The notes below the pieces were generated by a model, which was not told where the DNA came from, did no database searches, and was given only the letters and a program-made list of their open reading frames with translations. Position numbers and translations under genes: made by a program. A stretch of 64,000 nt of DNA from Planctomycetota bacterium. GTDB taxonomy: Bacteria > Planctomycetota > SZUA-567 > H5-PLA8. Positions 26,262 to 34,268 of the stretch are shown here, piece by piece. The stretch is taken from assembly GCA_026184295.1 (NCBI GenBank), contig JAHCJK010000005.1:19983-83982 (forward strand), written 5' to 3'. Position 1 is the stretch's first letter; every line of letters starts with the position of its first letter.

Positions 26262-26935
26262 ACGGCGTGAAGGGCGAGAAGACGGCCACGTTTTCCATCG
26301 TGGCGTGCGACCCGGCCAAAGGCGTGGTCGGCGCGGCGGTGGCGAGCCGCTGCAAAGGCGTCGGGCACATTGTTCCAGACGTTCGCGCGGGCGTGGGCGC
26401 CATCTGCACGCAGCACTGGCGGCATCCTCATTTCGGCAAGCGCGGCCTGGACCTGCTCGAACGGGGCCACGAACCAGAGGCCGTCTTCGCGCGGCTGTTG
26501 AAGAACGACAAGCACCGCGACAAGCGCCAGCTCGGCATCGTCGATGCCCGCGGGCGCGCGCTGGCGCGCAACCTGGCGGCGCCCGACCGCTCGGGCGGGT
26601 ACTTCGGCGCGTACAGCGGGCGGAACTTCGCCTGCCAGGGCAACACGCTGGCGGGGCAGCGCGTGATTCTGGCGATGGCCGCCGCGTTCGAACAGACGCG
26701 CGGGAGCCTGGCCGACCGGCTTGTCGCGGCCCTGCAGGCCGGCGACGCCGCGGGTGGCGATTACCGCGGCAAGCTGGGCGCGGGCCTGCGCGTGGCGCGC
26801 GCGGGCGTAAAGGGCGATTGGCTTTGCCTGTTCATCGACGAGAGCCGCGACGCGGTGCGCGACCTGGCGGAAGCCTACGCGGCGCTGCGGCACCCGGCGA
26901 AAGGCCGCGCGCGTCGCGGCCGGCGTCGCGATTGA
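26258..26935 (+). CDS. DUF1028 family protein (Ntn-hydrolase-like)
   Basis: 225 residues; start ATG 26258 in the ATGA overlap with the previous gene, with GGGAGG upstream. Family hallmarks in order: TFSIVACDPAKGVVGAAVAS, VRAGVGAICTQ, LLERGHEPEAVFARLL, RQLGIVDARG and FACQGNTLAG. DUF1028 proteins have an Ntn-hydrolase-like fold and are presumed amidohydrolases of unknown substrate. Here the family's early serine lies in FSIVA after a 12-residue lead. The C-terminus is very basic. Coupling to a toroid glycosidase suggests a joint role on an amide- or amino-sugar-containing glycan (inference). Confidence 0.82.
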   Translation: MNGVKGEKTATFSIVACDPAKGVVGAAVASRCKGVGHIVPDVRAGVGAICTQHWRHPHFGKRGLDLLERGHEPEAVFARLLKNDKHRDKRQLGIVDARGRALARNLAAPDRSGGYFGAYSGRNFACQGNTLAGQRVILAMAAAFEQTRGSLADRLVAALQAGDAAGGDYRGKLGAGLRVARAGVKGDWLCLFIDESRDAVRDLAEAYAALRHPAKGRARRGRRRD

Positions 26936-26961
26936 CGGAACCTAAGGAGAGGAGCAAACGC

Positions 26962-29916
26962 ATGCGCAGGATGGGATGGGTGGCAGGCATGATCGCGGCG
27001 GCGGCACTGGCGTGGAACGCGCACGCGGCCGAACGCACGGAGGTCCGGGCGCTCTTCGATTTCGAAGACGTCGCCGAAGCGGCGCTGCTGAAGTCGCACA
27101 GCCAGCACGCGGAACTCGACATCGTCCAGGATTACGGCGTCACGCACGGCAAGAACTGTCTGCGCGTCGTCGGGCGTCCCGACGCCGAATGGACGACGCT
27201 GGAACTGAGCGGCGAGCAACTGAAGGACTGGGACAAGTTCGAGTTCTTCGCGCTGGATGTCTACCTGGAACGCGAGACGCCGCTGACCATCGTCGTCGAA
27301 CTGTGGGACAAGGACTCGGTCAACTACGCGACGCGTTGCACCTACGAGACCAAGCGCACGCACGTCGGCGCGAACCGCATGCTCTGGCGCATCGACCAGT
27401 CGAAGCGCAACAACAAGGAAGGCGCGGAATGGAGCGAGGTGGACGCGAAGGACAAGATCGACCGCGCGGCGCTTTCGAAGGTGAAGATCTTCTTCGCGCC
27501 GTTCAGGGACGGCGGCGACACGGTGCTGTGGATCGACCACCTGCGCCTGATGCAGGAAGACGCCGTCGGCGGCAAGCTGCACGTCAAGCTACCGCCCGGC
27601 GCGAAGGCCTGGGACTTCGGCAATCCCGCGAACACGACGCCCGGCTTCGAACCGATCGGACTCGAGGAAGGCGTCAAAGGCGTGCGCGAGGCCGGCGTGC
27701 GCTCGGTGAAGGGCGTGGTCGGCGCGGGCATGACCGTGACCGGGCGCGCCTGGCCCGACCCGCTCAGCGGCGACGGCATCGCGAGCGTCGGCGGCGACTT
27801 CACCTTTCAAGCTCCGCTGCCGGACGGCGAGTACTTCGTCTGGATCAGCGCGACGCGTTCGATCGACCCGTTCACCTGGTCGGTGCCGTGGCTGCTCAAG
27901 GCCGGCGGCGTGACGCTCTTTGAAGAGACGCTCGACGAGCGCGGCTTCTACGGCGAGAAGGGCCTCTTCCGGCACCTGCGCACGCAGTACTCGCAGCGCC
28001 CGAACGCGCTCTGGTTCGATTACGTGGACCCCGAGGCCGCCACGTACACCGCGAAGGTGAAGGTCTCCGGCGGCTCGCTGCCGGTGCAGGTGAGCAACTT
28101 CCGCCTCGCCGCGCTGATCGCGGTGCCCGCGAACGAGGAGGCCGCGTTCAAGGCGCTCTGCGACGATATTCGCGAGCAGCGCATCAAGATCTTCAACAAT
28201 CAGAACTACGTCGCGCCGCCCGTCGCGCCGAAGAAGGGCGCGAACGACGGCGCGTACGTGCTGTGGGTGCCGCGCAAGAACGAGGAAATCCGGCCGTCGT
28301 CGTCGCCGGACGAGGCCGAGCGCGCGGTGAAGACGCTCGCGCTGGCCGGCGCGCCGGGGCAGCGGCTGGCCGCGCGCGTCTGCGTCACCGCCTTCGAGGA
28401 CCTCGGGCGCGGGGAACTTCGGATCGGCGACCTGGCCGGGCCGTCCGCGATTTCGGCGAAGAACATCCGCCTGTACTACCAGAACTACCGCGTGCAGGAC
28501 TCGGTCGTGGACGAGATGGGCCTGCTGCCGTGGACGAACATCCGCTTCGAGAAGGACCTGACGTGGGCCTACTGGCTGTGGGTCGCGATCCCCGCGGACG
28601 CCGCGCCCGGCACGTACAAGGGCACGCTTGCCTTCAAGCCCGAACGCGGCGGCGCCGCCGAACTGCCCGTCGAACTTGAGGTCTACCCGTTCAAGCTCGT
28701 CGAAAACCTCCCGCTCAGCCTCGGGATGTACTACAAGCCGTGGGACTACACGCCGTCCACGCCTCCGCCGGGGCAGAACGCCGAACAGTGGAAGCAGGCG
28801 CTGGCGCTCGAGCAGTTCAAATTCATGCGCGAGATCGGCTTCACGGCGGTCACGCTGCCTTCGCCGCTGCTCGTGGAAGGCGACATGCGCACGCGGCAGA
28901 TCGAATGGGCCTGGCGCGCCGCCAAGGACGCGGGCTTCGGGAAGACGCCGGAGCAGCAGCAGATGACGACGACGCTCACCTTCGGGCGGCGCATCGGCAA
29001 CGAACTCTTCTACTTCGACGACGAGGTGCTGTACGGCCGGCGCTACGTGGACCGGCATCCGGGCATCGAGTTCACGCGCCCCGAACTGCGCTGGCTCTAT
29101 ACGCAGGCGATCCGGCAGTACCGCGATTGGTTCGGCGCCTTCGGGATGCCGGTGGCCCTGGAAGTCATCGACGAACCGCGCGAGACGCCCAACCCGTGGA
29201 ACCGCCGGCGCGACGAGACGATCCGCTACGCCGACTGGCAGAAGCAGGCGGGCGGCGGCTTCAGCAACTTCGTCACCTTCATGTCCGACCGCAACGCGGA
29301 CAAGGATTACACCATGGTCGTCGATCACATCGACATCGTGGCGACGCACGCGACGCAAAATTCCGCGGGCCTGATCCGGAAGGCGCGCGAGGCCCGCAAG
29401 CCGCTGTGGCTCTACAACAACGGCATGGACCGGCTCTCGTGGGGCTTCTACGTCTGGCGGATGAACGCGAAGGGCCGCTGGGAATGGCATTTCTGCTTCA
29501 CCGACGACGCTCAAAAGATCGAGGGATTCCCAAATCCTCACGAATGGTACACGCCCTTTACCGGGAACAATTTCCTCGCCAATCACGCGCCTTATTACGA
29601 AGTGCCCGGCGGCTTCCTGTTCAAGTCGGCGTACTTCAACGTGATGGAAGGCATCAACGACCTCGCGTACATGCTCACCCTGGAAAAGGCCGCCGAAGCC
29701 GCCAAGGGCGACGCGGCGAAGGCGCAGGCCGCGGCCGAAGCCGCCGCGTTCCTGGAAAAGATTCGCGCGTCGATCCCTGAATTTCCCGGGGTGAAGAACC
29801 TCGAATCGTCCGACGCCGGCGCGCTGGTGGGCAAGGGCGTCGCCGAACCGGCCGGCGCGAATCTCGATGCGTGGAGGCGACAGGCGGCCGAACTGCTCCG
29901 CCGGCTCGCCCACTAG
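26962..29916 (+). CDS. Large secreted DUF4091-like carbohydrate-active protein
   Basis: 984 residues; ATG 26962 follows AAGGAGAGGAG and begins a signal peptide (MRRMGWVAGMIAAAALAWNAHA). Residues about 25-195 form a carbohydrate-binding-module-like beta-sandwich (ALFDFEDVAEAALLKSHS start; WIDHLRL end). A second sandwich follows at about 200-390. From about 390 to 984 lies a DUF4091-type catalytic region with barrel segments (YWLWVAIPADAAPGTYKGTL, MREIGFTAVTLPSPLL, ALEVIDEPRE, HIDIVATHATQNS, YVWRMNAKGRWEW). The glutamate in VIDEP is a plausible catalytic residue. Acts outside the cytoplasm; substrate unknown. Confidence 0.75.
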   Translation: MRRMGWVAGMIAAAALAWNAHAAERTEVRALFDFEDVAEAALLKSHSQHAELDIVQDYGVTHGKNCLRVVGRPDAEWTTLELSGEQLKDWDKFEFFALDVYLERETPLTIVVELWDKDSVNYATRCTYETKRTHVGANRMLWRIDQSKRNNKEGAEWSEVDAKDKIDRAALSKVKIFFAPFRDGGDTVLWIDHLRLMQEDAVGGKLHVKLPPGAKAWDFGNPANTTPGFEPIGLEEGVKGVREAGVRSVKGVVGAGMTVTGRAWPDPLSGDGIASVGGDFTFQAPLPDGEYFVWISATRSIDPFTWSVPWLLKAGGVTLFEETLDERGFYGEKGLFRHLRTQYSQRPNALWFDYVDPEAATYTAKVKVSGGSLPVQVSNFRLAALIAVPANEEAAFKALCDDIREQRIKIFNNQNYVAPPVAPKKGANDGAYVLWVPRKNEEIRPSSSPDEAERAVKTLALAGAPGQRLAARVCVTAFEDLGRGELRIGDLAGPSAISAKNIRLYYQNYRVQDSVVDEMGLLPWTNIRFEKDLTWAYWLWVAIPADAAPGTYKGTLAFKPERGGAAELPVELEVYPFKLVENLPLSLGMYYKPWDYTPSTPPPGQNAEQWKQALALEQFKFMREIGFTAVTLPSPLLVEGDMRTRQIEWAWRAAKDAGFGKTPEQQQMTTTLTFGRRIGNELFYFDDEVLYGRRYVDRHPGIEFTRPELRWLYTQAIRQYRDWFGAFGMPVALEVIDEPRETPNPWNRRRDETIRYADWQKQAGGGFSNFVTFMSDRNADKDYTMVVDHIDIVATHATQNSAGLIRKAREARKPLWLYNNGMDRLSWGFYVWRMNAKGRWEWHFCFTDDAQKIEGFPNPHEWYTPFTGNNFLANHAPYYEVPGGFLFKSAYFNVMEGINDLAYMLTLEKAAEAAKGDAAKAQAAAEAAAFLEKIRASIPEFPGVKNLESSDAGALVGKGVAEPAGANLDAWRRQAAELLRRLAH

Positions 29917-29926
29917 TTCCCCAGGC

Positions 29927-29999
29927 CCGTGCGGTGTGTGCCGCACGGTGGAAGGGCCTCGCGCCGCGCCAATCCCCTGGCACGGTTGCGAGGCCTTTC
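29927..29999 (+). terminator. Double hairpin after the DUF4091-like gene
   Basis: CCGTGCGG / CCGCACGG (29927-29934, 29941-29948), then GGCCTCGC / GCGAGGCC (29955-29962, 29988-29995) ending in CTTTCG. It starts 11 bases after the stop codon. The remaining ~190 bases to the next gene show no other feature. Confidence 0.55.
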
Positions 30000-30191
30000 G
30001 TATTTCGCGGCGAACGGTAAGCGCAAGATAAGCGCAGGATGCGCGGCATGCATTCCGCGCGGCTTCCCGGAATCTTTTCGCCCGTCTCCGCAATGGTAGC
30101 TCAAGCGAACGGTTAGGGATTCGTGCCGCGCCGTTCGCCGCTGGTGCGGGCTTTGCTTTGCACCACGCACGGCCCCAGGGAGGAGACCCGC

Positions 30192-31733
30192 ATGCGCATG
30201 GAGACTCGCCGCGAAATGGAAACCGAACCCGCCGAAGTCTTCCCTCCCGTCGGCGCGCCCGGCGAGAACCTGGAACTCGAAGGCACCTTTACCGAGTCGC
30301 TGATCGCGCGGATGGGCGGCGCGCCGTGGTGGATCATCTCCGGCGCCTTCCACGCGCTGCTGCTCCTGCTGCTGACGCTCATCGGCATGGCGGTGATGCG
30401 CTCGGGCACGCAGGACATCGTGATCACGACCAATCTCGAGAAACAGAAGCCGCCCGAATACGAAGAGACCCGGCCGCGCGACGTCTTCAAGAACCCCGTG
30501 CCCGTCGAGAGCGAACTGCCGCCGGTCGAGCATCCCGTCGTGACGCACGAGGAGGTGGAAGTCGCGGACCATCGCGAGACCGCCGACGAGATGGAAGATT
30601 CGAAGGCGCGCGGCGACGAGAACTCGATCAGCGACGTGCCGCTGGGCGGGACGGGCGTCTCGGCCTCGATCGGGGTCGGCGGGGGCGGGGGAGGCGCGTT
30701 CGGGCAGCGCGGCGTGGGCGGGCGGCGGCGCCTGGCGGCCAAGGGCGGCGGCGGACAGGCCACCGAATCGGCGGTGGACGCGGCGCTGCGCTGGCTGGCG
30801 CGCCACCAGGAGGCCGACGGCCGCTGGGACTGCGCCAAGCACGGCGGCAAGATGAACGACCTCGCCGTCACCGGCCTTGCGCTGCTCGCGTTTCTCGGCG
30901 CGGGCCACACGGAAAAAGTCGGCATATACAAAGACCACGTGAAGCGCGCCGCGGCGTGGATTCGCACGACGCAGATGCCGAACGGGTACTACCACCAGGC
31001 CGGTACGAGCAACGGGTACGCGCACGCGATCGCTTCGCTGGCCATGGCGGAAGCCGCCGGCATGGGGCGCGTGGCCGACACCGTGCAGTCGGCGCAGAAG
31101 GCCGTCACGTACAGTTGCGAGATCCACCAGCAGGGCGAGGGCTCGGGGAAGCTCGGTTGGCGCTACGGGCCGAAGGAACCCGGCGACCTCTCGGTCACCG
31201 GCTGGTTCGTGATGGCGCTGAAGTCGGCCAAGGTCGCGGGCCTGAAGGTTCCGACGCAGAGCATCGACGGCGCGGTCTCCTTCCTCGATCTGTGCGAACA
31301 GAAGGGCAACGCCAACGACCCGTACGGCGGGCACCGCTACGGATATCTTGGGCCGGGCGCGGGCGTGCGCACCACCGCCATCGGCTGCCTCTGCCGCCAG
31401 TTCCTGGGCTGGAAGAAGGAGGAACTCCAGGGCGGCGTCGAATTCTTCGTTGCGCAGGGCGGCACGCCCGCGTGGGCCCAGAACGGGAGCGTGGACCTGT
31501 ACTATTGGTACTACGGAACGCTATGCGTATTCCAGCAGGGCGGCGACGCGTGGAAGCGCTGGAACGAAGCGCTGAAGAAGGCGCTGTGCGAAAACCAGCG
31601 CAAAGGCGGCGACGAGGACGGCTCGTGGGACCCCATCGGCCACTTCGCCGACGAATGGGGCCGCGCCGGCCAGACCGCCATGGGCTGCCTCTGCCTGGAA
31701 GTATATTACCGCTACCTGCCGCTGTACCGGTAA
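30192..31733 (+). CDS. Prenyltransferase/squalene-cyclase-repeat protein with N-terminal membrane anchor
   Basis: 513 residues; ATG 30192 after GGGAGGAG. One membrane segment at about residues 48-72 (WWIISGAFHALLLLLLTLIG), an acidic Pro-rich stretch, a Gly-rich linker, then from about 195 repeated units of a squalene-hopene-cyclase-like alpha/alpha barrel (ALRWLARHQEADGRWDC, AAAWIRTTQMPNGYYHQAG, CLCRQFLGW, WAQNGSVDLYYWYYGT). The DxDD catalytic motif of true cyclases is absent, so a binding or structural role is more likely than triterpene cyclisation. The anchor plus acidic Pro linker resembles TonB-type proteins. Its 3' end overlaps the convergent AraC gene by 22 bases. Confidence 0.75.
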   Translation: MRMETRREMETEPAEVFPPVGAPGENLELEGTFTESLIARMGGAPWWIISGAFHALLLLLLTLIGMAVMRSGTQDIVITTNLEKQKPPEYEETRPRDVFKNPVPVESELPPVEHPVVTHEEVEVADHRETADEMEDSKARGDENSISDVPLGGTGVSASIGVGGGGGGAFGQRGVGGRRRLAAKGGGGQATESAVDAALRWLARHQEADGRWDCAKHGGKMNDLAVTGLALLAFLGAGHTEKVGIYKDHVKRAAAWIRTTQMPNGYYHQAGTSNGYAHAIASLAMAEAAGMGRVADTVQSAQKAVTYSCEIHQQGEGSGKLGWRYGPKEPGDLSVTGWFVMALKSAKVAGLKVPTQSIDGAVSFLDLCEQKGNANDPYGGHRYGYLGPGAGVRTTAIGCLCRQFLGWKKEELQGGVEFFVAQGGTPAWAQNGSVDLYYWYYGTLCVFQQGGDAWKRWNEALKKALCENQRKGGDEDGSWDPIGHFADEWGRAGQTAMGCLCLEVYYRYLPLYR

Positions 31734-32542
31734 CGCGCGCGCCGCCAGGCGCGGGGGCCGTGGCCCATTTCCGCTTTGAAAACGCGGTGGAATTGCGGGT
31801 AACTCCCGAAGCCGGCGCGCAGGGCGGCGTCGAGCATCCCCAGGCGCTGCCCGTCTCCGTACAGTTCCAGAAAACGCTGCATGCGCAGCCGGTTGCGGAA
31901 CTGCGCGAGCGATAATCCCATCTGGCGCTTGAAGAGTCGGCTCAGCCGGTCCGCGCTCAGCCCCGCTTGCTTGGCCAGCACCGGGACATCCAGCGCGCCG
32001 TGGCGGTCGCGCAGAATCCACGCGGCGCGCTCCACCGCCGGATGCACGTCTTTGGCGTGCGGGCGTTCGTCCGCTTGAAGGAACGCGCGCCAGACGGCCT
32101 TCAGGGCGAAGCCCGCTCCGTAATTGAATTGCACCGCGTCGTCGAAGGCGGACCGCACCTGCCGCAGCAGCGCGTCCAGTTCGACCAGCGCGCCTTCCGC
32201 CAGCCTGCGCGAGTACGTTCCGGGCGGGTCGGGGTCCAGGAGCACGCGTGCCGCGGCGTCCCGGCAGGCGCGCTTCACCAGGTCCGGGCGGAAGCACATG
32301 ATCCATCCGGCGTAGTCGGGCGAGGTGTCCAGCAAGACGTGGTCCTGGCGCGTGAAGAGCCAGAGGAGCGAGCCGCGGCGCAGGTCGTAGCGCCGTTCGC
32401 CCACCAGGTAACGTCCGGTGCCGCGCATGACGAGGTTGAATTCCAGTTCGTCATGATGATGAACCGGGTGCACGTAGCCGCGCGGTTCGTGCAGCCAGAG
32501 CCGCCCGTCGCGGCCTTCGGGCATCCGAAGTTCCATCTTCAT
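31712..32542 (-). CDS. AraC-family transcriptional regulator
   Basis: 276 residues from ATG 32542; a longer frame to 32650 would run into the divergent gene's start and is less likely. N-terminal cupin (VHPVHHHDELEFNLVMRGTG, histidine-rich like metal or sugar-binding cupins) and C-terminal double helix-turn-helix at about 175-276 (LDVPVLAKQAGLSADRLSRL and the second helix pair GMLDAALRAGFGSYPQFHRV). Such proteins usually sense a small molecule and activate a nearby gene; the divergent PhyH-like gene at 32649 is the natural target. Confidence 0.88.
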   Translation of the reverse strand: MKMELRMPEGRDGRLWLHEPRGYVHPVHHHDELEFNLVMRGTGRYLVGERRYDLRRGSLLWLFTRQDHVLLDTSPDYAGWIMCFRPDLVKRACRDAAARVLLDPDPPGTYSRRLAEGALVELDALLRQVRSAFDDAVQFNYGAGFALKAVWRAFLQADERPHAKDVHPAVERAAWILRDRHGALDVPVLAKQAGLSADRLSRLFKRQMGLSLAQFRNRLRMQRFLELYGDGQRLGMLDAALRAGFGSYPQFHRVFKAEMGHGPRAWRRARYRYSGR

Positions 32543-32648
32543 TTCGACGGAAAATGATAACTCCAGGCACGCCGTTCGAGAAGTTCTTTCCGATGGCATG
32601 GGGGATAATGCTTTCGCGTACCCAACGACCACCGGAAAAGGAGCAGAC

Positions 32649-33407
32649 ATGCAAACCCTGGCCCTCCCCGAGATCGCCGCGGACCTGCGCAGGCAGTACG
32701 CCGAGCAGGGCTACTTCATCCTCCCCGGCGCGCTGAGCGCGGAAGAACTGGACCTCCTGCGCGATGAATGCGCGCGCGGCATCGCCGAACGCGACGCGGA
32801 ACTCGACCGGCTCGGCAAAGACGTGGATGGACTGACCCACCGGAACAAGCGCTACTTCATCCGGCAGTCCTCGCTCGCGTCCGCGCGCCTGCTGCGCTTC
32901 TTCCTGGGCGAACGGATGGGCGAGATCGCGCGCGCGACGGTCGGGCCGGAGGCGTACGCGTTTTACGAACAGTTCGTGGTGAAGTGCGGCGAGCAGGGGA
33001 TGAAGTTCGGCTGGCACCAGGACGGCGGGTACGTCAAGAGTTTCGCCCACTGTACCTACGTCACCTGCTGGTGCGCGCTGGACGACGTGAGCGAGGCGAA
33101 CGGCACCGCGTACATCCTGCCTTACGAGCGCGCCGGCACGCGCGAACTGGTGGACCACGTGCGCGAGCCCGGCACCAACGACCTGGTCGGCTACCACGGG
33201 TCCGACCCGGGCATCCCGGTCGTCGGTCCGGCCGGCACCGTCGCGGTCTTTTCCAGCACGACCTTCCACCGCAGCGGCGCCAACACCACGTCGCGCCCGC
33301 GCCGCGCGTACGTCGCGCAGTATGCTCCGGAAATCATCCGCACGCCGGACGGACGCCCGTTGCATCGCAGCGAACCGCTGTTGCGCGGAGGACAACGTGC
33401 GCGCTGA
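32649..33407 (+). CDS. Phytanoyl-CoA dioxygenase (PhyH) family protein
   Basis: 252 residues from ATG 32649 (AAAAGGAG upstream). Non-haem Fe(II)/2-oxoglutarate oxygenase: YAEQGYFILPGALSAEELDL at the start, the HxD iron motif in FGWHQDGGY and the distal His/Arg pair in FHRSGANTTSRPRRAY. The family hydroxylates diverse lipids, amino acids and secondary metabolites; its members are numerous in Planctomycetes-like genomes. The divergent AraC regulator suggests substrate-dependent control. Only 23 bases separate its stop from the convergent GntR gene. Confidence 0.88.
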   Translation: MQTLALPEIAADLRRQYAEQGYFILPGALSAEELDLLRDECARGIAERDAELDRLGKDVDGLTHRNKRYFIRQSSLASARLLRFFLGERMGEIARATVGPEAYAFYEQFVVKCGEQGMKFGWHQDGGYVKSFAHCTYVTCWCALDDVSEANGTAYILPYERAGTRELVDHVREPGTNDLVGYHGSDPGIPVVGPAGTVAVFSSTTFHRSGANTTSRPRRAYVAQYAPEIIRTPDGRPLHRSEPLLRGGQRAR

Positions 33408-33430
33408 CGATTCGGAACAGAGCGCGGCGG

Positions 33431-34135
33431 TCAGGTGGCGGCAGGCTTGTAGGCGGCGAGGGCCTTGTGGAGGTCCGCGGGGGTCAGGCGCTGGGTGGCG
33501 GTCTTCTGGACGTCGCCGCACTTCTCGGTCTGGAGGCGCAGCAGGCGGCCGGCGGTCTCGCCGTCGCCGCGGCTGAAGGCCTCGATGATCGGTTCGCACG
33601 ACTTCACGCCGTTCAGCATCACCGAGTACGCCGCCTTCTGCGCGCACAGGCGCGACTTCGCTTCGAACGCGAGCGATTCCCAGACGCTGATCAGCACCTG
33701 GTTGCCGCTGGCGTGGACGATGGCGCGGTGGAAGTTGACGTTGTGCTTGGCGACGGCGACGAAGTTGCCCTTCTCGAGCGCGTCCAGCATGCCCTGAACT
33801 TCGGCGCGCAGGTCGTCGAGCTTATCCTTTAAGGCATGGACGGCGTGGCGGGCGGCGGCCTCTTCCAGGTACCCACGCACCATGGTGCTTTCGCCCATCT
33901 CGCAGTCGGTGATCTCGCGGACGCGGGTGCCCTTGTGGGGTTCGCTTTCGAGGATGCGCATGGCCACGAGCTGCTGAAAGGCCTCACGGACCGGCGCCTG
34001 GCTGACCCCCAGGTCCTTGGCCACGGCCAGCTCAATTAACCTCTCGCCGCCCTTGTACTTACCTTCAATGATCCGGTTGATCAGAATCTCTTTGACCTGC
34101 TCGGCCAGCGAGGCACGTTCGACTTTCAGGCTCAT
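33431..34135 (-). CDS. GntR-family regulator with FCD effector domain
   Basis: 234 residues; start ATG 34135 is fixed by AAGGAGG upstream. N-terminal winged helix (SLAEQVKEILINRIIEGKYK, GGERL, SQAPVREAFQQL) and an all-helical FCD domain from about 85 with the metal-binding pattern D/H...H...H (HNVNFHRAIVHASGN). FCD regulators bind small carboxylates or metals and usually repress. It is divergent from the RND pump gene with 133 bases between, and its own promoter overlaps a TATCGATA palindrome that recurs in the pump and adaptor promoters, so it most likely controls all three. Confidence 0.88.
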   Translation of the reverse strand: MSLKVERASLAEQVKEILINRIIEGKYKGGERLIELAVAKDLGVSQAPVREAFQQLVAMRILESEPHKGTRVREITDCEMGESTMVRGYLEEAAARHAVHALKDKLDDLRAEVQGMLDALEKGNFVAVAKHNVNFHRAIVHASGNQVLISVWESLAFEAKSRLCAQKAAYSVMLNGVKSCEPIIEAFSRGDGETAGRLLRLQTEKCGDVQKTATQRLTPADLHKALAAYKPAAT

Positions 34136-34154
34136 CGCACACCTCCTTATAGCG

Positions 34155-34183
34155 AGTAAACCGCTCTTTATATCGATAGTCAA
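34155..34183 (-). promoter_or_regulatory. Predicted promoter and operator of the GntR/FCD gene
   Basis: On the - strand TTGACT (34178-34183), 17-bp spacer, TTTACT (34155-34160). The 8-bp palindrome TATCGATA (34171-34178) lies at the upstream end of the spacer and touches the -35 box. It is shared with the sites at 34219 and 37712, suggesting autoregulation. Confidence 0.55.
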
Positions 34184-34218
34184 TAATATTTTTTATTTGA
34201 AGAAATCCCTGGAATTTC

Positions 34219-34238
34219 GATTATCGATAATCTATATT
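34219..34238 (+). promoter_or_regulatory. Operator GATTATCGATAATC plus -10 box of the RND pump gene
   Basis: A perfect 14-bp palindrome (34219-34232) immediately followed by TATATT (34233-34238), a good -10. The -35 match is poor. The same core, ATTATCGATAAT-C-[-10], recurs with identical spacing before the adaptor gene at 37712. Confidence 0.6.
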
Positions 34239-34268
34239 ACAGATCAGACCTGGAGGAGGAACCAACCC

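Noticed and set aside
30192..31733. Active squalene-hopene cyclase
   Set aside because: The DxDD motif is missing and the protein has a membrane anchor with a long acidic linker.
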